Positions 9,878 through 21,057 of a stretch of 64,000 nucleotides of DNA are shown piece by piece. The notes under the pieces were generated by a model, which did no database searches, was not told where the DNA came from, and saw only the letters and a list, made by a program, of their open reading frames with translations. The stretch lies in assembly GCA_947179485.1 (NCBI GenBank), contig OX359246.1, forward strand, positions 30,070,001 to 30,134,000, given 5' to 3'. Positions within the stretch are counted from its first letter, which is position 1. Each line of letters opens with the position of its first letter. The DNA is from Allacma fusca (Eukaryota; Arthropoda; Collembola; Symphypleona; Sminthuridae). The position numbers were made by a program, and so were the translations under genes.

Positions 9878-11325
9878 TTATTCTGTTGATTTTGGTGGCG
9901 AGGAACAAGCATTGTTGTCCCCATCAACATCCTTCATATCATGGTCGGCAAACAAAGAGTCAAAGGAATTTCCACCTCCGGAATTGCTTCCTTCCTCATC
10001 TGAAACTGAATGTGCTACTGCTTTCTGCTGCTGCTGACTACTTGAGTGCAATGGTCCATCATTTGGTGGAGTCATAGTCCCCTTGTAGTCTTTGTCATCT
10101 TCACAGTCGTCGTCGTCGTCGTCAGCAATGTCGACTACTTCAATTTTCGTTGGTGGTTTGAAATGCTCGAGTTTTTGTGCAGCAGCAGCAGACTCCTTGA
10201 AATTATAGAGGATTTCAGCCACTTCCGTGGTCCGTTTCTGTGAAGTATCCAGTTCGTTGCCAGTTAGTGGAAACTCAGTAGTGTGTTGGCTGCTTCCTTC
10301 TGCAATAAAAAATTTAATAGGGCAATTAAAGTAATTATATTGAGCTACACATCATTAAGCCAACTCAATCAAACTCTCTCACGGCAATCCAACTGAATCC
10401 AAAAACAAATACTATCAAATAGCTTACCAGATTGCATTAGCAACAACTGCTGCTTTTCCTTATGATTCGCAGCCATCTTCTTTAGCATCTGATAAACGTC
10501 GCCAAATTTATCAGGCTTTTTCCCCTTTATATCGATTGCACTGGCCGTCGAACCAACTGCATTTAACCCGGAAGTGTTGCTGTTGCCGCCGCTGTGAGAA
10601 GTATAAGAGCAGCTTGGAGCAATATTGGCCTTTGATTTTTTCTTCTTCACGGGCTGAGTAGCCATCTCAGGCATGGCATCATCTCGAGTAGGAGGAAGCC
10701 TTGAGTAACCAGAGGCGCGTGCAATTTGATGCTCTGTCCGTGGGACGGGTCTACTGGAAATGTCTTTGGCACGAACTTTCATTGCAGCACGGAACAATGC
10801 TAATCTTGCCTTCTTGTCCCGAAACATATCCAGGTTTAAATCCGACGGGTAGTACTTGGTTGATGGAAGTGGTGGAAGTTGGGGACAGTAGTGCCAGTCC
10901 ACGTCAAACTCTTCGTGCTTGATAAATCGCAGGTGACGCACATGTCGAAACTGTCTCTTGCAACATATGCCCTGGGTAAAGCCTGGACAGTATAGAAGAA
11001 GATCCTCGTCACTCCAGCCTGACTCGTCAAAAATTATCATGTAGATTTCTTGGGCAAATTTTGCAATACAGGGCAAGTGAAAGAAATGAGTACAACTTGT
11101 CACAGGTAGTGTCGCATCTTGCTCTAAAGCCACAGCGTAACCCTTTTCGAATCTTTCCAAATGGCGAGAAGTGTAATCGTCAAGAAATGTATATGAACAG
11201 AATCGGGTAGTCCAGCGTGTCTCCACGAGTCTTTCGTGAAGCAAAAAGTCGGATTCAACGTCGGCAAAAATATCACCCCGACAGAGAGTGCAAACCAAAA
11301 CTTTGGTCAAGTTTTTATCTGACAT
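9878..11325 (-). CDS. RING-H2-like zinc-binding protein with acidic, Ser/Gln-rich tail
   Basis: Exons are 11325-10428 and 10299-9878 on the minus strand (donor GTAAGC, acceptor TTGCAG), giving 439 residues. The ATG at 11325 is preferred; an in-frame ATG at 11361 would add 12 residues. Residues 10-145 hold a zinc-ligand series: CTLC, then after a long loop C-T-H-F-F-H-L-P-C, then CP with GICC, fitting a RING-H2/E3-ligase arrangement with a long first loop. Many viruses and large transposons carry such proteins, but the target is unknown. A basic Lys-rich patch (PVKKKKSK, about residue 225) may be a nuclear signal. The second exon encodes a run of six aspartates, a glutamine run and an acidic Ser/Gly-rich end. 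The poly(A) signal AATAAA overlaps the stop codon (9877-9882), an unusually compact end. Confidence 0.8.
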
Positions 11326-11361
11326 TTTGTGGATGGTGGTGCTGATGACACTGAAGCGCAA

Positions 11362-11927
11362 TTATTGCTCTATGCTACACAGTCAAAATTTAAAATGCAA
11401 CTGCTCGTCGTAATTTACAAGAGTGGAGAAAATAAACATGAGGCCAGTTCAGTCCTTGTATAATATGATGATGAATAAAAAAACGCACAGAATTTATTTC
11501 ATTAGGCTGGAATCGTGGTATGAATTGAGGATAGTTCTGTGGTAGCTACGTCTGACTACACTATGTACCATATGTAACTGTGTAAAAATATAAAAAAAAG
11601 CTCGAGTTGTATTAAATACATTACACACAATAACTCCTGCAGGATAATTCTTCTTCTTGTAGTTGCTGTTGTCTGTAAAAAAAATCTTAAAATATATTAC
11701 GTATGTAGTTGAATATTGTACTTTGGTTTCTGGAGGCGGGGGAAGGAACTTGATAATAATGAAATACTTGAGATTTACTTCCAGTCTATTACTCATTGCG
11801 CTGTTTCCCCCTGACCCTTTTGTTTACGAATAGGAACATTAAAAATTGGTGAACACAATAATATATTACAATGATTGATTGCAATAAAAAAGAAATAAAA
11901 AAAAATGCCAAGGGCTAGAAAAGAAAA
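11362..11927 (-). other. Interval upstream of the RING gene with a doubtful small spliced frame
   Basis: A 100-codon minus-strand frame occupies 11796-11494. It starts at an ATG and encodes a hydrophobic KYFIIIKFL followed by PPPP. It contains splice-like signals (TAC followed by GTAATA, a pyrimidine-rich TTTTTTTTACAG, and TTACACAG), so it may be a tiny spliced gene or chance. The interval is otherwise AT-rich and must include the RING gene leader. Confidence 0.2.
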
Positions 11928-14524
11928 TTAAAATTCGGCCTCCCATTCTGAGAGGGAAGTCGTGTCGCTTCGCTTCTTGACGACCCGGACTTTTCCTGTC
12001 GTTCCCCACATGCGAAGCTTTTGAAGCATTCGCTCGTCCTCGGCATCTTCGTCGTCGTCATTTGCAACAGCCAATTCTCCAACATTAATTATGGCAACGT
12101 CACCATAATTCCTCCCTGTCTGATTGTATGGGCCATCATTCAAGCGGCGGCGACGACCCTGATTGTACGATCCAGCTCTTTCGCGGGGCGGAGGGAGAGG
12201 TGTTCGGCCCGTTGTAGGTATAACATGCCCACGTGAGTCTTCAACCAAAGGCACTTCATCGTACAAAGGCTCGGCAGTAATTTCAGACTCTTCAGTTCCA
12301 TGGGCAGATCCCATGGAGCCGTAGGACCTCTGCAGTCCCTGTGCTGGAGTGGTCTGCTGCTCTCGCCTGCTCATCTCATTTCCTCCGGTCACTAAGGCGT
12401 CGTCTGGATTGTTCAGTACCATTGCAGCCGTCCTCCTGTTTTCTTCTCGTTCGGCACTCGGAGGAGCGGCCCCAACAGCAGCAGCATCATTATTCACCAA
12501 AAGAGGAGTCATTTCAATATTCTCCGTGGGTAAAGTTGCCGAGTTGTTCCGAGGGCGTGCAAACGTTCCCTGGCGACGACGACCCCAGCATCTTACGATG
12601 CTCCTCCAGAGACAACAGCCAGCAACAAAAATCCCACCGGCACAGGCAGCTCCTTTTAAAAATAATAATTTACAAGAGAATCAGTTTGGAAATACAAATG
12701 AATCATTGAAGAAAAAAAAGTTTCACTCTATTATTCTATACTTAATGAAAAATACACTGTGTCCCGCAAGTTGCAAATACAAGCACTGGTCTTGATTATT
12801 TTAATGATTAGTTGGCAAGTTAGTTCAATAAATTGTGTGTAAAGTGATTATTCGTACCTATGGCAGCAGACGAAAGCAGAGGGACGAGCCCGAAACCTCC
12901 AAACCCATCATCAGTATTCTGCCCATTATTATTCGAAATAACTGGACAAGCAGTCGAGTTCGAAATAACACTGACAATTCCTCCATCCACTGCAGAGAGG
13001 TCGTAGGTGCAACAATAAGAGTTGTTGAACAGACGAAAGAATAATCCTCCATCCAGAACGCAAGAAGGGCAGTGATTTTCCCCCAACTGCTGGAAGCAAC
13101 CTGGAAGAAACAACAATTCAAATAATAAATCAGCGTCGAAAGATTTTTATCTCGTAACTTATTTTTTTTTTTAGCAACGCAAAAAAAACTCAGACATTTT
13201 TCAAAGAAGGAACTGAATTTGTTGTTTATTACTGCACAAATGATTTACTACTACTTACTGTAATCAGGAACGTCGCTCATTTCTGCGATTAAAATCCCCT
13301 CGGTGTAAATGTACGTGAACACAATTTTAAAATATTTAAATTTTCTCAAAAGAAATTTCTACAAGTTTTCAATACAAAGGGACAAGCTCAAACTTGATCA
13401 AATGCCAGAAGCGTAATGAGTAAAAGTGAGTCAATACAAAGATTGAGTCATGATTGGCATGTGTCACTATAGCATAACGTTTTAGACTTTACATTTTTCG
13501 TTTCGGATTTTCACTTCATCAGCGTAATTTAATACGAAGCTCAAGGATTCTGTTAGTTTGACTACTACCCTTGTTGTTTTCATCCAGCTTGGCTTATCTC
13601 TAGTTTAAAATTGCTTTCTCTGCGTATATAGGATAACATGTATAGTTCTACGACTCAAGAATACAGCATCATTACGGAATAATCATTTTCCAAATTATTG
13701 CTTTAAATAATGTAGTATAAAGGTTATGAATGCTGTAAAAATTCAGTAAAAAAGTCATTGGGATGCCAAGTCATTGGGATGCCAAGTAATGGGATGCCAA
13801 GTCCAAAGGATGCCAAGTCCAAAGGATGCCAAGTGAAGGGATGCCAAGTAAAGGGATGCCAAGTGAAGGGATGCCAAGTGAAGGGATGCCAAGTGAAGGG
13901 ATGCCAAGTGAAGGGATGCCAAGTGAAGGGATGCCAAGTGAAGGGATGCCAAGTCCATAGGATGCCAAGTGGAGAGATGCCAAGTGATTGGGATGCCAAG
14001 TCCATAGGATGCCAAGTGGAAGGGATGCCAAGTCCATGGGATGCCAAGTGGAAGTATGCCAAGTGGAAGGGATGCCAAGTCCATGGGATGCCAAGTCCAT
14101 AGGATGCCAAGTTCACTGACAAAAATGGCTGCCAAGAGTTAAACCACAAATATAAAAATAAATGTTTAACCAATTAATAATTACCAGTTGCAAACCAATT
14201 GATCGTTGAAATAGTCCGCACAATGGTCTCGGCACAATCTGGCTGATTACATTCACCAGGAAATCGAGCAACCCCAAGTACGTCATCTCCCAACTCGGAA
14301 AGGTCCTCGAAACATTTTCCGGCTTGCCCAAAAAGTATTGCCCAGTCACAGCTTGGACTCCTTGTACAGTCCAGACAAGAGAGGAGGGAAGCGCACACTA
14401 TTAAATAAAAATAATAATTATCTGCACTTCTTCAATAAGAATTTTTTTCAGCCACAAATTAATTAACGCATCAATAGTAATTATTATTATTGTAGACTCA
14501 AACAAGTCTCTTACCACTATCCAT
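11928..14524 (-). CDS. Cysteine-rich single-pass membrane protein with long cytoplasmic tail
   Basis: Four exons on the minus strand: 14524-14515, 14397-14185, 13100-12858 and 12652-11928. They sum to 397 codons including stop, and every junction is GT-AG. An in-frame TAA shortly before the ATG supports this start. The first about 130 residues contain 13 cysteines and several N-glycosylation sequons (NNS, NST), as in a disulfide-bonded ectodomain, although no classical signal peptide is visible. One hydrophobic span (GLVPLLSSAAIGAACAGGIF, continuing VAGCCLW) straddles the exon 3/4 junction and is followed by a basic stop-transfer patch (GRRR). The remaining about 230 residues are Pro/Ser/Glu/Asp-rich with tyrosine-containing repeats (GSYNQ, GPYNQ, RNYGD) and look disordered and cytoplasmic. 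I recognise no family. Within a virus-like block it could be a virion membrane protein; that is inference only. Intron 2 (14184-13101) carries a large minisatellite. Confidence 0.8.
13758..14113. repeat. Minisatellite, about 23 copies of a 15-16 bp unit
   Basis: Consecutive units of the form GTGAAGGGATGCCAA, with variants GTCCATAGGATGCCAA and GTCATTGGGATGCCAA, fill the tract. Six adjacent copies (about 13863-13952) are identical, a sign of recent expansion; the flanking copies have diverged. The invariant core is GATGCCAAGT. The tract lies wholly inside intron 2 of the cysteine-rich membrane protein gene, and the frames seen through it on both strands are repeat artefacts. Confidence 0.97.
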
Positions 14525-17500
14525 ATCCACTTTATAACAAACAAATTACAGGTCGAAGAAGAAAGAAACTTCAAGTGACAAAAATTAACAATAATAATTT
14601 AGGCCAAGACAAAAAAAACAAAGTGTTGACACATCGATGAGGAAAACCGAAAGAACAATTCCAAACTCCAACTTCATGGCTTGCTATACAAAACGTTCCA
14701 GTGGTAACTAATTACGCTTTTATCTACGCGACAGTAGTAACAAAGTAAATTACTTACACCAATCCCCGTGCGTCTTCTTGGAAATTGGACTGGTAGCTCC
14801 AGGACTCCAATCACCGTGCGTCTCTTTCCCCACCTCTTATGACATTCATTGCAGAAACAAATACAAATTGAATCGTAGTGATGGTTGCAAGTGCTGGGTG
14901 CAAAATATGAAAATGTATTTCTTAAATAATTAATTTGGTGACAATGATTTAATATTATTTACTGTGAACTGGACTGTCCACACTTTGCTCCAATTAATTT
15001 CGCTGTATGAAGTAGACAGGCTGCGTTAGTAAATTTTCAACCTTAAATACTTTGTATGCTTTATTACAATGTGTAGCAACTGACGCTGATTTATTATGGA
15101 TAAAAAACAGGTTTATAGTCCTTATAGACTTTCGCATGCCCTTAGGAACTAACTATTCCTTTAATCGACTCTTCTGGTCTTCTGGCCTTGGGGTTGTTTT
15201 ATATATTTCCTCGTATTTTACCGGTGGTGAAGAGAAAATGAAAGGCGTATACATTTTCCTTCAAAGTAGAAGGGGCTATATGGAAACTAACATCTTAACT
15301 TTTGGTTTTCGTTTTGCTATTTAATGCAAGCTAATAGTGGGCATTGTAGTTTACTTTGCGCTGACTAATAGGGAGACTTGTTTTAACTTCAGTCTGCCTT
15401 AAAGCGAAAACTTACTCAGATTGATTTGCTTCAAATATCAAATGTGTCTAGTACGTACATCTTGATTCTTCACCGATGATTCGATCAATTATTCATTGTA
15501 GGGATCTTTAGATTCCATTCAGTTTTATAATAATTTGGGGCTTGTACTCCGATATACTCGAGGGTCTTACAATACACCTTGTTACCTTATGATATAACTG
15601 GCCATCATACATACGTGGCGTATATCCGAAGCAGAGACAAGGTGTCTCCGCATGTATGTTGTCCGTCATATGAACACATAAAATTTCATGGCATGCAAGC
15701 GGTATAACATACAGTACAGTATCCCTGCAGTTTCACAAGTTTGTATATCTATACCGACACGCATACGCAGACTTAGCTTAGAGAGTGAAATAGTCACAGG
15801 TAGAAATAGAAGATGTGCAGACAAGGGAGGAGGCAAAGGCCATGCCATGGTCACAATCCTATCCTAATATATGTAGTCGCAGTATATGCAAATATATACC
15901 GACTCATCTTACGAATCATTATCAGTGTACGGCACACACTATTTCTACTAGCGCTATCAGGAATGCGCAACATAACATGCCTCCAAACCGAATTTTCAAC
16001 TAATAGTGTGCAGGGAAAGATAGAAAGGACTTGAAATTATTTTGGGGTGATCTATAGCCCAAAGCCGGGTCTTCTGCAAATTCACAGATTCACTGCGCCA
16101 TCCAACTGTCAGCTCGGTAGCTTCCATTCAATGTAATAATCAACTGAAATTATTGTATTAAATTAACTAATCTTCTAGTACGGCAAATTTCAAAAACGGC
16201 AATGCTTTGGTCCAGTTCAGCCCACCCGTTGGTTTTATCCAATTAAAAAATCTCAGACAGAGAGTCTCAGGTTTTGCTAACTCAAGCTAACATGTAATTC
16301 AAACTTGATAAGTACATCTACTTTCACCAAAAACAATGTACTCTCATAGACTCCGATGCCTGGATGGTGTACGCAATTTAGTAACTCAGTTTTTGTATCC
16401 ATAGATTTTTCTTCCCTATTGTAAGAATACATCACGTTGATCACCTTGAAAAAATTTGAGCAACCTAATTGCTGTATTTTTTCTAAATTGGGAAATCTTT
16501 TTCGCAAAGTTTGGGCATTTGGACCGTAGGAGCTACATGATAAATGTTGTACTGCTATGGAAGAAACACTGTTTTGTAGGAGTGAACCCTAGGTGCAGGG
16601 AGAACAATGTTCATTTAGCAGTTATTCCTTTATCACAATGTTAAGATTTGCCCTTCGTAAAATTTTCCTCTAATTATAAGATTAAGTTTTGATTGTTTTA
16701 AGAATTCTCTTCCGTTGTGCGTGCATTGTCAAAGCTTCTCAAGGGGCAAAATTGTAATAATTTAATTCTTGCTAGAACTTTAAATTATTACTTGTTTCTG
16801 TGGTATTGGAAGGGTTCAAGGAGTGATTTGGGTACAAGCACCTCCTAATGGAAACCCGTCTCTGGTATTGAAAGAAGTTCATTTAAAATTCGTTCCCTTG
16901 TGAGAATGTGAAGTGTGGTTAAATGATTCTCTGTTCGGGGATACATAACTATGTGCTATTTATAATGATAACAATAATGCATGTTTAGGGGATTACGACG
17001 GATCTCTCCAAAAAATCCAGGGAGGCTATCATTAAATCTCGTGGGAATTGTTGCGTGAAGCAATGTTCGTGGCAGTGAAGAAAGGCTGGGAGTGTATACT
17101 GACGTCTCGAGATACTTAAACTGGATTCGATCTCTAACCGGACAGGATTCTAAATCTGAAATGTTGTTTAAGTGAGTGTGTCTCATAGTAATGTATACGA
17201 AGAATTAATAATGGTCAAGTTTGAAGTGTATAATAAAATATTCATAAATAACAAATAATTTCCTAATATTTCAGGGAAAGCTCTGATGTTTTGAATACAC
17301 CTAAAACTTGCAACTCCAGAATGGAGTCAAAACTCATGAAAATTTATTTCATATGAGAAAGGAAAGCTCTAAAAACTTACAACAACACATTTTTACTGCA
17401 ATTTCACATTTGTTATTGAGGATCCACGATACGTATACAAATATTTATATTGTTTATTGAGTCAGTACCTACAATTAGGATATATTGAAAATATTGAGGT

Positions 17501-18076
17501 ATAGTTAAAGTTATGATTGTTCTTATTTTTCGTAATTTATACTCACAACCAGCGTGTTGTATTTAGGATGAGTCCTATTAAGCGCAATTATGTTCAGATG
17601 CACTCACACATTTGACAGTGCATCAGGTTTTTTTTCTGGGTATACTTTCTTATAACTATAGATACATACTTTCTATGAACAGTTTCCTTTTCCCAAGTTT
17701 CCAACCATGTGTGAATACTTTTGGATGACAAAACTTCTAAAAAGTTGTGAACTTCCATACCAAGTCAATTTCCGTTAGGGATTTCTTTGAAGGTCGGGGC
17801 TGGCTACTCACTGGAGCAGTTAAATCGCGGAGGATTACATTTGGACGTTCCAGGAGTAGAAGTAATGAGAGTGTCACTGTGGTGTGGAAGGGTTTCGGTG
17901 GAATTCTTGGAAATTTTTTCGAAATTCTCATCACGATGTCTACAACCATCTCATCTAATGGATTATACATGAAACAAATTAATCCGCACAAGTGATTATT
18001 GAGAGCACGGGAATTTTTGTGACAGGAAGTTTCGACACTCACCTCAAACAGGATTCTAAAAACCTCGGGAAAGTTT
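14525..18076. other. Gene-poor transition between virus-like block and host cluster
   Basis: No gene is supported in these 3.5 kb. Two near-identical 17-mers, CCAATCCCCGTGCGTCT and CCAATCACCGTGCGTCT, lie 49 bases apart near 14758 and 14807, upstream of the cysteine-rich membrane protein gene, and may be paired upstream elements. From about 15 kb onward coding density falls sharply, so an edge of the virus-like block could lie here. I found no terminal inverted repeat or target-site duplication by eye. The reading frames of 60-140 codons present look like chance. Confidence 0.4.
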
Positions 18077-20156
18077 TTAAATGCTAAACACAGAGTATGC
18101 TGGAGGAGGTTCCAAATACGACTCGTCCCTAGTGATCTCTTGCTTGAATATAAACACCACAACTATGAAAAATATACTAATCATGGTGTGCATGATGAAT
18201 TTAGTAACGTTGTAGGTCAGCTCCTCCCCATCCTGAGATAATTCCGCTTGACTTATAGAAAAGACAACGTAGAGAACCAAATAAATGCTCTTATACATAA
18301 TCCAAGCTTGAAGACAGCCCACGTTCTCCTATTAAAAAAAACATCTTGAGTATATACACTGTACATACATTTGTTTATAGCAAGAAATGTGTTTCAGTTT
18401 TAAATCTACACTTTTAAAATTTAGATAAAAACAAGGTACACTTACGTATTTTGCCCCAGCAATCAAAACGATTGCCATAACCACCAATGACAGGGAAATG
18501 GAAAGCTGAATCGCCCCACACATGATAGTCTCCTTGAAGGATGACTCCGCTGTTGTAATAAACCATAAATAGTTATTATTTTCACACACTGACACATCAG
18601 ACAAAACCAGAGGTATCAGAGATTTTTAAACATGCATCAGAAGGAATTTGGGTCAATGAAAAATACATATACCTAAACTCCATAAAAATTGTAACGAGTA
18701 AAACGTTTACATATTTGCACAGCATTAAAGCAATGAAACAATTTAATGTCAGCGAAATAGCCAACATTAAGAAGCGAAAATAATTATTATAGCAGTGTTT
18801 CGTCCGTGAAGAGACAAAATACACCTAGACACATTCTACTAAAAGCAAAAACGTATTCACAAATGTGAAATTGCAATAGTAGATAAACAAGACTATGGTA
18901 GCCCCCTCTAGAAAAGCAACTTCTATACATCTAATACATATGCAAGTTTGACTGAAAGCAAATTGAACTAGAATTGCATCAAAAAAGTTACAATTTATTC
19001 TAGAATAATTTATACACAAATAGCCCATTTTACTGTTTGGATGAATTGTATCTTCTCCAGTTTGCCTTTAATTTTTAATGGACGTTTGGTCTATTTCCTC
19101 CCTTAAGTGAAACTGCATGTAAATTATTTTATGCTTTTAATAAAGAATGAGTCAAGTCTACTTTGTCTGTTTATGCTGACGAGGTATACTGCACTATTAT
19201 ATACATAGGTCATGTTATATGTTTATGCAGGAGCTTATTCCAAGAAAAATTAATTAATACCTTTAAAATAAAAAAGGAGTGTGAAATCCCAAGCTTCATA
19301 CAGCACTCCATGGTTTTAATGAGCACAAGCATTAGTATGTATGTACACATGCAATGTACTGTTACTACTCTTATGTATACGTACATACGTCTTCCCTCTT
19401 TAATTCAAAGTACTTTTAAGGAAATTAATTAAATTTTCCACCTTTCTGGCCCTCATTGCATATTCTCTGCCTCTATCGAATAGTATGTACAATTGTTGGT
19501 ATCCCATATATTTGCATATTCACTGGAATATGACGGAAGGGTGAAACCAAATAATTTAGTAGCAATAGTATTTATTAATTTATGGCTTGTTATAATGTCA
19601 ATTACAGGAGGGGCTTTACCCAAAGCTACCCGTAACTCGAGTCAGTCAGTCAGTCATGCAGTCACTCTTACAAGAGCATAAGGTTGCAAATGAAGGCTTT
19701 ACGGTATGCACACGCACTTATAATTCTGACATGCATCACCATTCCTGGAGAAGAGATTTCCTCCTTACAAGAAAGACTTACCATCGTTGCATGTGAACAG
19801 CAAATTTTTCTTGAACGGGTAAGATAGCACTATTTTGAGGGAGATCTCCATCTGTAAATATAAATTATGATCCCTTTTATTTTTGTACATGTAATTATAA
19901 TAATTTCCATGGAAAATTCAATGAAACTCTCACACCCCCCCCCCTACTCAAATAATTGTATAATCATATACAGTAAAACTCCTTAAATTATAAAATGTGA
20001 GTAAATATATTTCCTTACAATCTCCGACCATCCAATGAACAGGGTCCATCCTTTGGCAGTGCAACGGCAGAGAGTCCCCCGCTCCGGTAAGTTCTCAACA
20101 ACGTCCGTGGGGATCATTTGGGCCGCAGGGTAATTAAAATTTTGAGGAGGAGGCAT
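18077..20156 (-). CDS. Four-transmembrane protein (DUF4728/LAPTM-like), paralogue A, with PPxY tail
   Basis: Exons are 20156-20019, 19851-19782, 18549-18446 and 18328-18077, phases 0, 1, 0, giving 187 residues. An in-frame ATG at 20234 would add a hydrophobic 26-residue leader; the start at MPPPQNFN is preferred because the paralogues lack such a leader. A short Cys motif (TLCRC) precedes membrane span 1 (GWTLFIGWSEI joined to exon 2). Span 2 is in exon 3 (LSLVVMAIVLIAGA). Exon 4 has spans 3 and 4 (YLVLYVVFSI and MISIFFIVVVFIF) and ends in the cytoplasmic tail LEPPPAYSVFSI. The PPAY is a PPxY motif, a known ligand of WW-domain proteins such as Nedd4-type ligases; it is absent from the three paralogues. 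Topology and the Cys-rich start recall arthropod DUF4728 and the lysosomal LAPTM proteins; family naming is tentative and the function unknown. Confidence 0.8.
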
Positions 20157-21057
20157 GTCGTCCAGAGCAGCAAAATAAGATAATAATGAGGAAGGTAAAA
20201 ACGGAAAAAGAGAAAGCAGGGACGTGAAGTGCAAGACTGAGCATTAGAGGAGTTCCCACGGAAGATCAGAGATTCGCAAGGTTACAGGGAAAGCGACTGC
20301 GTGGGAAAGTTTACTTCATCCGGAGAAAATTTCGGAGGACTGGAGTGGAGCTGCTGGAAGATACTTGAATTTGTTCGGATCTCTCCTTATATATATATAC
20401 ATAAATACATGTATACATGTATCTATCCATTACGTCTATGCATGTATCATCTCTCTGTCCAAATATGTACATGAATGTTACGTATGTATCTACAGTATAT
20501 ACTTTTCCCCCATGCATTCCAACGGATTTTGTGTATCTTCCTACACGCATAGATTATTGTGGCTTCGCTTGTGGGACACAGAAGAGATGAGTTGGTTCTT
20601 GGTTCATTTTAGTGGAGGGACTTTCCCGAGCGACTTGTTGACGCCAGGGATAATGCATGTACTTATGTATTAAGCACGGCTGAACACGTGCCTTCCCTAC
20701 CCGTTCAAATAACAATTCACACTTTGCTTTCAGAAATCCGCAACCGCAGCCCCAAGCTCTCCCAAGGCTAGACGTAATTTTTTTAAATGTAGAAATATAC
20801 ATACATGTAACTATATACCCACGCAGTTCCCTAGTATTCAATTTATTCAGAGCTCATACATATGTTAAATACATACATAATTATCTATGATATTATATAT
20901 ACATATAATTACATGGACGCTCATATACAGCTCGTACAGTAGATTCTTCCTTTTGGATTCCTAAGAAATGGATTTTGTTTGCTACGGAGAAACGTTTCTT
21001 AAATTATTATTATTATTTTTGAAGTGTCACAAAAACTACAGGACAAATGTTATTCTG
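20157..21057. other. Intergenic interval between paralogues A and B
   Basis: About 900 bases, with the probable promoter of paralogue A at its left side and the 3' end of paralogue B at its right. It contains alternating TATA/TACATA tracts near 20390-20420 and 20860-20920. No supported gene. Confidence 0.4.

Noticed and set aside
13758-14113. CRISPR-like array
   Set aside because: The units are 15-16 bp with no unique spacers and the setting is eukaryotic, so it is a minisatellite.
13724-14173. Overlapping frames of 109-149 codons on both strands with repeated CQVKG or LGIPSLGI units
   Set aside because: They are translations of the 15-bp minisatellite, whose unit length is a multiple of three, and the tract lies inside a GT-AG intron.
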